From: Erpobdella octoculata
Lineage: Eukaryota > Annelida > Clitellata > Hirudinida > Erpobdellidae
Assembly: GCA_963978895.1 (NCBI GenBank)
Contig: OZ022242.1
Coordinates: forward strand, 5,217,359-5,281,358
DNA: 64,000 nt
Direction: 5' to 3'
In this document: positions 39,601-63,138 of the stretch, in pieces
Layout: each line of letters begins with the position of its first letter
How positions within the stretch are numbered: position 1 is the stretch's first letter
Program-made: the position numbers and the translations under genes
Notes under the pieces: model-generated
What the model was told of the DNA's origin: nothing
Seen by the model: the letters and a program-made list of their open reading frames with translations, nothing else
Databases searched by the model: none

Positions 39601-42600
39601 GCGTTCATTTCTTGCATTCATTCATTTGGTAGAAGTAGGAAAACTTGGTGGGAATGTGTGAGGAAAGATATGGATGAGATCGGCCTGAAGCGGCAGTCTG
39701 CCCTGGATCGTGACTTGTGGAGGGGCCTGATATGGAAAAACGTCCAACCCTAGCATAGCGTGGAACAGAGACGTTTCAAAAATAAATGATGATGATGATT
39801 TTCTTATGCTTGTGTTAATGAACAATTATAAAAATTACTGGTATTTATGCCTAATTAATGTCTTTAAACACCAAGTTATTTTCCATGTTAATTTGGTATT
39901 TTTTTTCAAGTCACTTGGCATGGCCCAGGTTATGTTTGATGTTTTTGATTGCATATATTTTCACTAAATATATAAAAACATTTGAAACAAGGTTACTGGT
40001 TTATTGAGTCTGTGCAGTTTCTCTTGATTGTTAGTCTTTGTTCAACCCAGTTTACGTTTGATTCCCAACCGATCTCTTGCAGCAGCGTTTGTTTAGTGGA
40101 AGTAGCCTAAATGACTATAAAAAGGTCATCTTTAAGCTTAAAATAAATTTATACTACTTCTTAAGTAACTTAATAAGGTTAATTTCTTAAGTGGCATAAT
40201 ATATATACACACTGTATTTTTTAGGTCAGAAATTGTGTTTCTAAGTTGTACCATGTTTTCTTTCTTCTTCATATTTAACATTATATTTATATGTTTAAAT
40301 TACTGATACTGATACTATTAAGTTATAATCAATTTAGCTGTATATCGTATATTGGTGTTTGTACCTGAGATGTTCAAGTCGCATAGAAGGAAATCCTTTA
40401 ATTTATGTGCTATTCTGAAGCTCTTTTACAGTCAGTGCCTGAGCATTGTTTTTACCTGGCGCATTAACAGCTGTCGTTTATTTAAGTCTCGGGTAGTTTG
40501 CGTCTTTCTATTATCTGTAGATCTTTTAATGAATCTAATTTTATTACAGCCCGCAGAGCTCGAGGAGTTAATGTACTGCCCTGCAACGTTGAATACGATA
40601 TGGAAACTCGTGGAAATACCGTTCCGCCACATGGTCCGAGTTGGAGTGAGGTTCTTCAAGAGGGTGCCAGGTAGTTTCGGTGTTACCTTTAATATTATAA
40701 ACCATGTTTTTGTGTGTGTGTGCGTGTGTGTGTGGGATTTCATTAAATAATGATTAAATTTATCGAACAATGAAAAGGGATTCAAATAACTTTTGAGCTT
40801 TGGATGACTAAAAATCAATTTTTTTCGTAGAGATCGCAACTCGCTTTTAATCACGAGTTCGCTTTTAATCACGAGTTCGCTTTTAATCACGAGTTCACTT
40901 TTAATCACAAGTCCACTTTTAATCACGAGTTCGCTTTCGATACGTCAGGTTTCACCGAGCTCTCCTACATGGATCGACTGCGCATGTGCAAGGACGCTAT
41001 CTACCCTCTCTGGCTGGTCTACCATTCGAACANNNNNNNNNNNNNNNNNNNNNNNNNNNNNNNNNNNNNNNNNNNNNNNNNNNNNNNNNNNNNNNNNNNN
41101 NNNNNNNNNNNNNNNNNNNNNNNNNNNNNNNNNNNNNNNNNNNNNNNNNNNNNNNNNNNNNNNNNNNNNNNNNNNNNNNNNNNNNNNNNNNNNNNNNNNN
41201 NNNNNNNNNNNNNNNNNNNNNNNNNNNNNNNNAAAACATGGGGCTAACAGTTTCTGTTTTCAGCACTAGTTTGCTAAACATGGGCTAACAGTTCTGTTTC
41301 AGCACTAGTTGCCATTAAACTTGGAGCGTTAAATATTTAAAATAAACAAACAATCAATGATTAAATGGTAAAAGATACAGTTACTTGAAAACTAGTAAAG
41401 TAAAATTTAAATAATACTTAAATTCATTAAGTGTAATTGTAATAACACACAAACAAAGTTAATTAAGTTAATAGTAATAATAACTAAATAAATAAAAATC
41501 AGTTAACAAAGCCTTTAAAAACGGAATTGCTGTCAACTTCTTTTTGAAGCTGTTTCATTCAAGAAATTTTTGAATGTTGAAAATGGCAAAGTGTGGGTGA
41601 TTAAAAAAATTTTCAAATCCCATATGAATAAAGAATATCTGGTGCCTCTGAAAGATGTGCTTTACAAGAGACATTAAATATTTGAAAGGCTAAAGTTATT
41701 TATTTATTTATTCATTTATTATAACGTATTTATAGACAAGTAGAATACACGTTTTCATCATTTGGAAGTTATAAAAAATTATTTAAATTATTTTCTTCAG
41801 ATGGATCATGTCTCGAATGTCCTGATGCTGTGTTCAGTCTTCAAGATGAACTTCTCGATGCTTTCTTCAACTACCAACAAGAATGTTAGCTTACATTAAC
41901 TGTAAATAGAAAATTCAATAAAGAATGTTACAAGATTTAATAAAAATGTTAGCTTACATTAACTGTAACTAGAACATTTAAAAAACTTTGTTAGCTTACA
42001 TTAACTGTAACTAGAACATTTGAAAAAGTTTGTTAGCTTATATCAACTTTAACTAGAAGGTTTAATAAAGGATGTTAGCTTACATTGATTGTAACTAGAA
42101 GATTTAATAAGGGATGTTAAGTTTAATAAAAGAATGTTAGCTTACATTAACTGTAATTAAATGATTTGATGAAGAATATAAGTTTACATTAACGATAAAT
42201 AAAAGATTTAATATAGAATGTTAGCTTACAGTAATCGTAACTAAATTATTTATTAAAAAATTGAGCTGATTATATCCATGTTGATTTGACATTTAATTTA
42301 CCCGAAATTATTTTTTAAATCTGTTCATTAAATTTCTTCTTGACCTATTAAGCATTCAGGTGTGGGCAGGGCATCCATGAATCTACTTTGTAGCCCTTAT
42401 CTGAAGCCTTCAACTGTGCTTCCCGCCCTGTATCTTCCACCCCCATTATTTTCTAGAATTTCTCCTTCTGAATTTAAATTACACTGACTTCTTTTGAAGT
42501 AAAAAATAAGTTTTGAAACATGCTTATTGGCATTTAAAACCATTAATTCTACTTCTTCATCTTAGCTCTATTCTTAAATGTTTTAAGCTTAGATTGATCT

Positions 42601-42816
42601 TTTTTTGATACTATTTATCTTGTTACTATTAAATACTCTATTTCTAAACATTTCTGCTTCATTCTGGTATCCATGTTTATAAACAGTAGTTTTTCTTCTT
42701 TTACAACATTTGTCTCGCTCGGTGCTTTCTGGCAAGATCAAAAGACTTGTCTATATCATTGCTTTAGAACGGGGCACTTTTGCGCTTCAACGTTTTTTTT
42801 TGTGATTTTATTTCGA

Positions 42817-42855
<39 letters not shown>

Positions 42856-43158
42856 TCTTCATATTTATTTTCAGTTATCAGCTACAACAAAGACGGCAGT
42901 GAAACAGAAGCAGACTCTTCTTCTTCTTCGACTACGAGAACGTCAACGCGATTGGCCGTCATGCTCGCGAGACTGGCCGAGCTGAAAAGGGCCAACATCG
43001 AGCACTGTAACGTAGCCAATCAGATCATTAGATCATATCCAAGCATCGAGACGGGTGCCCTATGGAAGGAGGTTTTCTTGGGAGAAGCCTTGCCGTTGCA
43101 TCCTGATTCGTTGACTTCTGACATCAACAGCACAGACGCTCATCCTTCTACCTCCTAA
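27468..43158 (+). CDS. Nuclear receptor with two DNA-binding domains (2DBD-NR)
   Basis: Predicted transcription factor. Coding exons: 27,468-28,493; 30,344-30,491; 33,525-33,637; 37,940-38,087; 38,587-39,548; 40,550-40,670; 40,949-41,032 (runs into the gap); 41,801-41,884; 42,875-43,158. Phases agree at every visible junction. Domains: A/B region 1-320, DBD1 321-386, short linker, DBD2 408-473, hinge about 479-785, then the ligand-binding domain with the helix-3/4 signature [17 protein letters not shown] and a helix-12-like [12 protein letters not shown]. All eight zinc cysteines are present in each DBD. P-boxes are CEACKK (first) and CEGCKG (second), the pair known from 2DBD receptors of flatworms, molluscs and Daphnia. 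The ATG follows an in-frame TAA at 27,459. The gap hides about 100 residues of the ligand-binding domain. The ligand and target genes cannot be read from sequence. Confidence 0.93.
28494..30343 (+). other. 2DBD-NR intron 1
   Basis: Contains GAT/ATG-rich sequence (29,110-29,285), a G9 run near 29,646 and a GT tract with a G9 run (30,005-30,038). The acceptor is TTTGTGTGTGCAG, an unusual GT-interrupted polypyrimidine tract. No exon or mobile element was recognised. Confidence 0.6.
30344..30491 (+). CDS. 2DBD-NR exon 2: second finger of DBD1
   Basis: 148 nt, beginning KFFLRCLK, with finger II cysteines C359, C365, C375 and C378 (CX5CX9CX2C). It ends in phase 1 after GMYKP with donor G|GTGAGT. 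Confidence 0.92.
31052..31242. repeat. (TATG)n and (ATTGT)n microsatellites in intron 2
   Basis: TATG units at 31,047-31,120 and ATTGT pentanucleotides at 31,184-31,240. Confidence 0.9.
31375..32300. repeat. 57-bp minisatellite in intron 2, about 16 units
   Basis: The unit carries TTCACATGTGATGTACATTG, AACATATTAATATTCACATA and TTATATACATTATAATA. Units differ at a few recurrent positions (TACATTG/TATGTTG, CACATA/CATATA), and two places carry partial units. Decayed copies continue to about 32,470. Self-complementary stretches such as ACATGT and ATTAAT recur. Confidence 0.92.
32301..33524 (+). other. Rest of 2DBD-NR intron 2
   Basis: Decayed minisatellite, then a 20-bp unit GCTGTGTTGTTGATAAGATG repeated nearly three times (32,661-32,716), then unremarkable sequence. 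The frames near 33,000-33,230 on both strands lack splice support. Confidence 0.55.
33525..33637 (+). CDS. 2DBD-NR exon 3: first finger of DBD2
   Basis: 113 nt, acceptor ATCGCAG|GT. With the split glycine codon it encodes [16 protein letters not shown], then the finger with C408, C411, C425 and C428. It ends after CEGCK in phase 0, donor AAG|GTTGGT: the same codon and the same donor sequence as exon 1. Confidence 0.92.
33795..34022 (-). mobile_element. tRNA-derived SINE, copy 3
   Basis: Minus-strand start GGCTCTGGTGGTGGCAGAG, with the A-box complement at about 34,001-34,012. Shares the GGAGTTCACTCGCATTGC core and the AGACTTGTCTTGG end with copies 1 and 2. It lies in intron 3 of the receptor gene. 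Confidence 0.8.
34632..35439. mobile_element. Pair of outward-facing Helitron-like 3' ends
   Basis: At 34,632 (minus strand): A|CTAG, with a perfect hairpin CCGTCA-AAAA-TGACGG at 34,643-34,658. At 35,436-35,439 (plus strand): CTAG|T, preceded by a perfect hairpin GGTCCAT-ATTTAA-ATGGACC at 35,411-35,430. Both have the Helitron arrangement of a hairpin a few bases inside CTRR, with A|T flanks. The 5' ends were not found. The segment includes TTCGGATCGATTGGAC, shared in reverse with the repeat near 13,400. Confidence 0.55.
35823..35967. repeat. 15-bp minisatellite in intron 3
   Basis: About nine near-identical copies of GTTGTTTGTTATAAT. The unit is a multiple of three, which gives an open frame of IMLFV repeats with no gene context. 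Confidence 0.92.
36280..36665. repeat. CA and CAT microsatellites in intron 3
   Basis: (CA)n at 36,282-36,334 and (CAT)n at 36,609-36,663, separated by ATG-rich sequence. Confidence 0.9.
37800..37936 (+). repeat. ACCT/CTTA tandem repeat forming the 3' splice region of intron 3
   Basis: Degenerate ACCTACCT and TTACTTAACCTACC units run to within a few bases of the CCGCCAG acceptor. The array itself supplies the polypyrimidine tract and several TTAAC branch-point-like sites. Confidence 0.75.
37940..38087 (+). CDS. 2DBD-NR exon 4: second finger of DBD2
   Basis: 148 nt, beginning [10 protein letters not shown], with C446, C452, C462 and C465 in CX5CX9CX2C spacing, ending GMTLE plus one base. The frame requires the exon to end at GAAG, followed by GC instead of GT. 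The next GT, four bases on, would break the frame. The conserved carboxyl extension then continues [13 protein letters not shown] in exon 5. Confidence 0.85.
38587..39548 (+). CDS. 2DBD-NR exon 5: long hinge and start of the LBD
   Basis: 962 nt, acceptor CATCTCAG|GC. It encodes the DBD2 carboxyl extension, a Ser-rich hinge with an acidic run (eight Asp, then SGDDE), a SUMO-type motif LKSE (677-680) and an amphipathic end, [15 protein letters not shown]. The donor TTAGG|GTGAGT at 39,549 is duplicated 21 bases downstream, in frame. Confidence 0.88.
40550..40670 (+). CDS. 2DBD-NR exon 6: LBD helix 3 region
   Basis: 121 nt, acceptor TATTACAG|CC, phase 0 in and phase 1 out (CCAG|GTAGTT). It encodes [10 protein letters not shown] through [17 protein letters not shown] across the junction is the conserved LBD signature. 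Confidence 0.9.
40840..40938. repeat. 18-bp minisatellite beside the exon 7 acceptor
   Basis: Five copies of AATCACGAGTTCGCTTTT with substitutions, ending about 10 bases before the TACGTCAG acceptor of exon 7. Confidence 0.9.
40949..41032 (+). CDS. 2DBD-NR exon 7 (3' part lost in the gap)
   Basis: Encodes [20 protein letters not shown], then LWLVYHSN: helices 3-5 of the LBD. It runs directly into undetermined bases. Confidence 0.88.
41033..41232. other. 200-N assembly gap
   Basis: Exactly 200 N, probably a placeholder of unknown true length. By comparison with a normal LBD, about 90-110 residues are missing, including the end of exon 7 and probably at least one further exon. Confidence 0.98.
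41801..41884 (+). CDS. 2DBD-NR LBD exon after the gap
   Basis: 84 nt, acceptor TTTTCTTCAG, donor GAAT|GTTAGC. In the frame that joins exon 9 in phase 1 it reads [19 protein letters not shown], a typical LBD helix 8-10 sequence. The other frames give no recognisable protein. Confidence 0.75.
41881..42240. repeat. ~42-bp tandem repeat that includes a splice donor
   Basis: Seven to eight imperfect units contain AATGTTAGCTTACATTAACTG and AACTAGAAGATTTAATAAAG. The first unit begins within the donor of the preceding exon (GAAT|GTTAGC), so later units carry near-copies of the donor. Confidence 0.85.
42875..43158 (+). CDS. 2DBD-NR last exon: LBD C-terminus
   Basis: 284 nt, acceptor TATTTTCAG preceded by a (CAT)n tract (42,820-42,855), stop TAA at 43,156. 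It encodes [14 protein letters not shown] with a five-Ser run, the helix [18 protein letters not shown], helix-12-like [12 protein letters not shown] and a 23-residue tail. The insertion between helices is longer and more polar than usual. Confidence 0.85.
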
Positions 43159-45433
43159 TTGGCCAGAGATGTTGTTTATTTTCTGCACGCTGGCCGGAGT
43201 CATCGTTTATTTTAGAATCGAACACGAGACGCGTTTACCTCTTTATGTTATCGTTATCTTCCGTTGCTATTTCGATCCCTTCCGCTACGATTCATAACCT
43301 TGCCAGATAATCCTCTAATCGATCGGTCGATTTGATTAATCAAATTAATCGATCGCTAAATCATGTGACTGATTAAAAACCTTGTTGATTGATGAATTAC
43401 CTGATTAATTTGATCACTACATGAGGTTGACTGACTACTCTGGTTTGTTTTGAATCCCTTTGTTATTCCCATCCTACAGCTCGTTTGTTTGTTTGTTTGT
43501 TGTTGAATCATCATCGTCTCTTACAGCCACCACCGCCATTTTATTTCTTCAACTTCTTATGATGTTGACTTTTACAGATTGTTTTTTTTTAAATTGCAGT
43601 TTGTTTTCCAATAATGAACTTGCTTCGCACGTTTCAAGCATTAACAGTTTGTTTAGCTTTTAATTCTTTATAGTTTTTTTTTCCTATCTGCTCTTAACTT
43701 GATTCTATCACGTGTTAGCGACAGTGCTGAGTTAGACGAAATCAAGCACTGTTTGGTCTGAAGGAACGCGACTGAGTTAGTCCTAGTACTTAAACGTGTA
43801 AGCCTCTTGTTTCCTGTATGTACTTCCATCGTACTTGTACGTATCTCTGTTTAAATGTCTCTCTGTACTTGTGCCGTACAACTCCTTCATCTCTGCATGT
43901 CCATCGACTGTGCCTCACCGTCCTTAACATTTTTCTCTCCTCGGAAAGGTCAAGGAATGAGAATCTTCTTCTTCCATTCAAGTTTTGTTCTCGTCTTCGG
44001 CAGCTGTCCAACTTTCGGGTCGTGGGTTGATCGGTGTTTATTAATTAATTAATTAACTAGGCATTAACAGTTCATTCGAAGTAAACGATAATCGATGATG
44101 ATGATGATGATAATATAAGTTTTTATTTATACGGAGCGGAGTTTTTGCTGTGGTGCATCTGCTACTGTGGCCTTTCATGATCCTCGTTTTGTGCTATGAA
44201 GATGAAATTCCTGAAAGAATTCATTCGTTTACTGCTTGTTCTTCTTCCATCCTCTCTTTACATCGGCTGCCTTAACAGAAGACCGTATAACTTCCCCGCA
44301 CTTAATCGACGCACGCGTCTCGGTAAATGGACGGTAACAAGTCGCCGGTTTTGTTTGCTCGTTTGAGTTACTCGGCTGGCGTTCGAGACGGGAAGAGATT
44401 TTCTGTAACTCTGGCTCTTTGTGGTGCTACGATGTCATTGCAGTTTGAAGATTGTGAATTCAGTCGAACGCATCTGTGCGTGCTAACTCACACGTGCACG
44501 CACACGACACAACCCTTTGTGGCCTTTAAACTTTCCTTGTGGTCATCTTTATAGAGCAGTAGTGTGGTGTCGTTTTATTATTTGTTCTTTTGACTGAAAA
44601 GAAGAGTTGTTGATGTGTTGTTGTGGTTTGTAGTTGTTGTTTGGAATTGTTTCAACTGATGTCTGTGATGCAGGCTTCCAATTTGTTTTGTTTTCCTTTT
44701 TTATTCGTCATTCATTGGTCGTCTTTGTTTTTCGGTTTCATTCGGTTTGTGTTTCTCTCTGTATGTGGTGGTTAGGAGTCCGTGTGAATTCAAGTTTTCG
44801 CAAAAAAAAAATTTTTTTTTCAATTTTAGTTTGTTTCTTGAGATCATGAAAAATCAACAAATTTGTTTAGAATTTTTTGTTGTAAAAGTAAATTTTGTTT
44901 TAGACAGTTTAATTATTCTTTTATTGGCTTTTTCATTAAATCAGGAAAGTTTTCATTTCTTTGAAAATTAAATGCACGCACACTTTATTTAGATTTCTGT
45001 GTGCATTTGTGCCGAGAGAGTAGATGTCTATTTCTGATCCTGCGTCTTGCGAGTGTACAAATCGTTTTGTATTTATGCATATGTATACTAACATTTACAT
45101 ACGTTCACACACACACATACATACGTACACTAGCATTCACGTATATAAGCAGTATCATGTGTTAGTCGGAGATGACATTTTTCTAAGTTGCTATCATCCT
45201 GTTGCCTTGTCTCATCAATCTATGCTTATCGACTGTCTTGTGACACTGTCCCTCTTCTCTTTTCATTGATGCAGTTTGGCATTAAGAAGTTCCTACTAGC
45301 AAGATGTGAGAGGTTATTATTGGTCGAAATGATTGGATGAATATATATATATACATATATATAAAGATGTACACTTGTGTGCTTGTGATAGACTTTCTGT
45401 TGTGTCTCAATTACGAATATTATTAATGTTTTT

Positions 45434-45522
<89 letters not shown>

Positions 45523-45607
45523 TTCACATTGTTATTACCACCATCATCATCATCTTGATGACTTGCACGATTTTTAATTTAGGTAAATTACTGTTTGATT
45601 AAATAAA
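43159..45607 (+). other. Probable 3' UTR of 2DBD-NR
   Basis: Composition is more balanced than nearby intergenic DNA to about 44,550, and there is no continuing frame. A palindrome-like hairpin lies at 43,318-43,354 (TTTGATTAATCAAA core). An (ATT)n tract (45,437-45,523) and an AATAAA at 45,602 follow. The UTR's end is not defined by the sequence. Confidence 0.4.
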
Positions 45608-45773
45608 GACAACAACACTGTTAATTTCATCTTTTTTTTATACATAAGCATAAATTCTTGAGTTGGGACAGGTCTTCAATGATAACTACCTCACTGACTT
45701 TGTTATTCTTTTTCATAACATAAATTGTTTCCACGCATACACATACGTACATATAAATATGCATACATATATT

Positions 45774-45853
<80 letters not shown>

Positions 45854-46687
45854 TAACAATGTACAGGTTTCGCTTGTGTTTTTATATATCTTTATTATAC
45901 ATATGCATCCATACAATATATACTTTGTTGCCATTAGGTTTTCCAGCTTCTCAACTATAAACTTTTCAAGTCAGGTTCATTTAGATTATTTAAACAGTAC
46001 AGACAACAATACAGACATGCATTCATACATTCAGTGTCATCATTGATGTAAAACAACAACAACATATAGACAGTTCAATGATATTTTTTAACGAAAATGA
46101 ATTTTAAAATGTTAATTAAATACTTCAATGAATTTTTGATGAGTCAGGGAATTAATTGCACAGAAATCTTCACAACTAAATCAAAGTGTGCATGATTAAA
46201 TCATTGCTATTGTTTTTATTTTTATTATTATTATTATGCTTTCAGGTTTATTATAATTTGCCTTACGACAAATATTTTATTCTCTTAAACGTACTGATTC
46301 ATGCGAAAGAAATAAAATCATAATATAGCAGTTTATCCTTCAGATCGAACTCTTTTCTTTTCTTCTCCCACGTGTCGGCACTTGTTGAACGTTTTCCCCA
46401 TTTCTTTGTTGGTTTCCATTCATTTTGTTTAATTGTATAAAATATATAAATTGCTGAAATTCGGAGCCGAAACACGTTTTTTGGGATTTCAACTCTTTGT
46501 TTTTAATTTACTCGGTTTCAATTTTATTTTGATTTTTATTTTAAAATTTCTTTTCAAGCCAGTTTACCTCTTTTTGCAAAGATTATTGCATTCAACTGTC
46601 AACATTTCTTCCATGTTTAGCATTTTTTAGCCTTTTATATTACAAATGAAATTTTCAGGGCTCGCCTGTTTTTTCGTTTCAATGGGT

Positions 46688-46781
<94 letters not shown>

Positions 46782-49700
46782 GTATAGTTTGTATGTTTAT
46801 ATACAAGAGAGAGATAGAGTGGTAATTTACTATTATTAAAACAATGATGTAAGTAAAAAAAAAGTATGTTGATCTTCGAGACATATTCACACAATGATTG
46901 TTTGTTTGTAATTAAACAGAAACTTCAAAAGTGCTTTGTTTTACATTTTCTGGGTTCGTAAATTGGTCGGATAATAATGTAAAGGTGGAAGCACCCGAAC
47001 AAAAAAATAGAACAATCAAGCTGGGCTCTTTTTCGCTTCCAAGTTGTCCAACTGGTTTAGCTGTCAATTTTTTTTGAAAACTTTTAGTCACCCATTTTTT
47101 TTAATTAGTAAAATGCTTATTTTTATTAAAAATATGGGCCAGCAAATCTGTTATGACATTAATAAATTTTTATTAAAAAATATTAATTTGCACGAAGTTT
47201 TATCACCCGATTATCGAAAATAAATTGGGACTGAATTTAATTTAATATATAGACTGAATTTAATTTATTATAGAGGAGAGCTTCAGCAAGAGTTCTTTTG
47301 TTAAAAGCATCAATTGCCAATCGAAGTGTGAACATGCTAAAGTTGCACAAGAAATTTGATTGAGCAACTAAATTGCTCAATTTTGTTGCTCATGTTGCAA
47401 AACTGCACTGCTTCAAAATTATAAAGATTTTTATGATCTAAAAGTTGAGAGGTGATAGCCAATCTTTATATACATATAGAGGTAACAGTAGCCAGGGCAG
47501 TTATATTCAGTTTAACTCCATACTAATGTGTGATAGTGTTCATTCAATGTACACTAATATAGATCAAAATCATTAGAATGAGGATAGTTTGTGAGCAGAA
47601 AGACAAACACATAATATCGATAGAGCCATAATTTATCATTTGTGTTGAGGCAGACTACTTGAGTACTTAAGCACCTGAATAGCTCAATCACAACAGCAAC
47701 AGAGCTAACAGCTAGATCGCACTACTAGTATGACTTCTTACCTCTGCAAATCCAATGATATAAGCAGAAAATAAACAACTCGTAGTTTAACTCCGCCTCA
47801 CTAACTGCAAGCCAGTCCTAAGCCTAGATGAAGGAGGAGGGACAGTTAAAAGGACCAAACTTTGATCAACGACAGGAAGTACTTAGTTGCTTTTAACATA
47901 CAGCCATTTTTTCAGTCTTAAAACACCTGGTTGAAAAAACTATAAACTATTATAAGAAAAAACTCGTAGGTTCAGCATTTTATATTTTCATTTGGTCAGT
48001 GAACATGTACAAAAAATGCTTTCTATCCATGTAAGAACTGTACCAACAAACATGCTTATCATAAACACATATGCTTCACATACAAAAATGGAGGGAAAAT
48101 GGAAAAAAGAGAAAGAAAAGTGCAACAAACTGTCCACTAATAAACATGAATAGATATACAATGACTTCGCTCGAGTATACATCATCCCTCCGATATTACT
48201 GAACTTTATAACTTTCATGAGTAATGCTGTCTCAGGAGTGAAGATGAATTGAAAAGTGAGTTTTATAAAAAAAATTCAAATCTGGCCCTTAAAAAGATAT
48301 TTATATTATAAGTCTTTTCAAATAAGCAAAGAAATAAAAAATAAACAAAACAAAAAAATCTAATCAAGCCTGAATATGAATAAATGAAGCCAATACTAAA
48401 ATCCAGCAGCAAAGTTGTTGTCAACTACAAGCAGATGCAACAACAAAATATAACAACTAAATTATTTCTTGTTTAAAAAAAACAGAATTTCATAACAAGA
48501 TAAACACGAAGAGCGAAAACAGTTAAAATATACAATTATTGTTGTCATTAGAACCCAACAATATATTTATGTGTATGTGTGTGTGTGTTTATAGAATATC
48601 AATGGAGTCACAGTAACATTCATGGAAATATATAAACGGCCTGTAATTGACAAAGTAAAAAATAAACAATCCGTTGAATATTTTAATAAATTTACAGACG
48701 GATGGCTTCTCCGATTGTTTATCAAGTAAAGTAAAAGTATACCTGTCGTAATCCCGAATGTTTGTCAACTAACTAAAGTAAGAGAGTGTACCTGTTGCAA
48801 ACACAAAAATAGCAATGCACATTCTCGTTCACACAACAATTCAGACAAATTTGAATGATTGTGTGAATTACAAAAACTGAAAAAGAAAAGAAACGAGCGA
48901 TCATGATTATGATTATATCTACGACTAGTTCACGCTCATGTATGTGAATACGTGTGACACACAGGTTCTATCCATTGTCATCAAAACCAATGTAGAATTC
49001 AGAACAGGGTAATAACTAGATACTGGCTCGATGATAACTATGTCGAAATTAAATAAACATATTTATAATATATAAATATATTACGAACAATATATATGAC
49101 ACGCAAATTCATATTTATAAGATTCAACCATTATGCTATTTATTGAATTATGACCAACACTTGTAACCAAAGAAATTTTCTAAAATTAATAAACAGAAAA
49201 AAAAAATAAATTGAGCCACGATGGGTGAAAAAATTAACAGGAAATATTCCATCATAGAACATTCTAGAAGTTAGAAACCATGAACCAACCGAACAAGATG
49301 ACGCATCTCTTTCACGTGCAAACCAGATTGTTTCGTCAATACCAATACATTGGAGAAAAATAAAACTTAATATAACATCAGATGAACATTCAAACAATAT
49401 TTTAAAATTTTAAATGAACAAAAAAATTTAGCAGCTTCAGAAGGCATTTTAGTGATGAGGAAGACAAAAAAACTTGTGACATTATCACGGGACACAGAGT
49501 AGTTTGAATATATGAATATTAATTATGTAATAAATATTCAACAAGTTTGCTATTGGTTGAAATGAAAAAATCACATGATCTTCAATCCAAACAAAAATGC
49601 ATTATGGATATATAAACTAAATATTTCATAGTTTCAATGAAACTGGCTTCATTGAGACTAGCATCACAAGTGGCAACACTAACCACTGCACAATTTAATA

Positions 49701-50323
49701 GCAAGATTTTCAAAGTTAATGTGCTAAAACTTGCAAAACTGTGGATGGTAATGCGAGACAAAATTAAACAATTGGACAAAAATTGTGAACCCTCATAAGC
49801 ATTTGTTTGATCGGCTTGATCAAAGAATAAGTCACACACTTTTTGGCAATCAATGCTGATCACGATGATGATGAATTAATTTAAATTAATAAGAATTGAA
49901 AAATGAAATAAACGATTGATACAAATAAAACCATCTGTCAATAACACTGTTACTACACAACTTCTACTGTCTCATCATTATAATCATCATCACCAGCATC
50001 AACATCATCATTACAAATTATAAATAGTATTTATCCAATGTTGTTCAGTTGATGATTGAATATAAAAACACAAAAAAAACAGAAGAAAAAAACAACAAAT
50101 GAAATAAGAATATTATGTGACAGGCACGCACAGGTGAACATAGAAGAGAATGAAAAAGAGAGACAGAGAGAGAGAGAGAAAGAAAGAGAGAGAGAGAGAA
50201 AGAAAGAGAGAGAAAGAGAGAAAAAAACAAGGCAGGTATGAAAATAAAATCACAAACAGGTCACTTCGTATGTGGTAATGTTATCTCATCCAAAATTATT
50301 CTAATGATGTTTAATATAATCTG

Positions 50324-50377
<54 letters not shown>

Positions 50378-51308
50378 TTCTTCTTGTACATGAATGGACG
50401 TCTTACTTACAACAACATCATTCAACAGGTTGTAAGAAAATCAACAAGATGAAAGCAATATCACTGACATTTTGTTTATGTGACAGCAGATTATGATAAT
50501 GGTTTCTTACAAGCTTGAAAAACTATTCCCCGACAAAAAAAAGTTTGTTAAAAATAAACTAAACAATTTTTAAAAAATGATTCATACAAAGAGTGTCATG
50601 TCTGATATTAGCATACATAAAACAATACAACTTTTTACTTAAATTTGACTTCTAGCACAGTTACAAATCACATCCATTCATTACCCCTAACCACTACATT
50701 GAACAGAGCATTCCTCTAAGCCCCATAACCTCCCCCCTCCGACCACAAAACCGGTCATTCACAACCACAAAGCAGACCATCCATACAACCACAAACCGAC
50801 CCTCCACAACCCTAAAACAAATTAAAATGTTCACACATGCGGAACAGATATAAAAAGCTGAGATTCAGAAATTCAAGAAGAGCGCTAATGAAATTCTGCA
50901 AGTAACAATTTTGAAGATAGATTAAACCAATTCTAAAATAAAAATAATTAACTACAAAATAAGCTTGTCATATCAACATAACAACAACAACAACAATAAT
51001 ACTTATAACAATTAATAAGGATAACAATTATAATAATAATAAAAGCTACTGAGCAAAACTAAAACACAATAAAAACCTTCAACTGCCAACAAAGAAGAAC
51101 ACCGTTATAACAACGCATAATGCAAGACATTGATTTGAATTTCATTGATGGCAACAACATTCACTAATGAGAATTTACTTCTAAAAATAATAATAATAAT
51201 AATAATAATGATAATAAATATGATAATAATAATGACTTGTGTGACACAAAATTAAGAGACTTTTCCATCGTTGTAGCAGTAGTAGCTTCACAGAAGAGCG
51301 ACGACCAA
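45608..51308. other. Intergenic region between convergent genes, including the C3G 3' UTR
   Basis: No gene was recognised. It contains TA tracts (45,780-45,851; 46,692-46,781), a GA/GAAA tract (50,160-50,222), a CAT tract (50,328-50,377), TAA repeats (51,187-51,235) and GATT- and AT-rich sequence. The C3G-like 3' UTR must start at 51,308 and extend leftward; its length is unknown. Confidence 0.5.

Positions 51309-63138
<11,830 letters not shown>

Noticed and set aside
44327..44554. 75-codon frame downstream of the receptor
   Set aside because: It lies in the probable 3' UTR, has no splice sites or domain, and ends in low-complexity Thr/His sequence.
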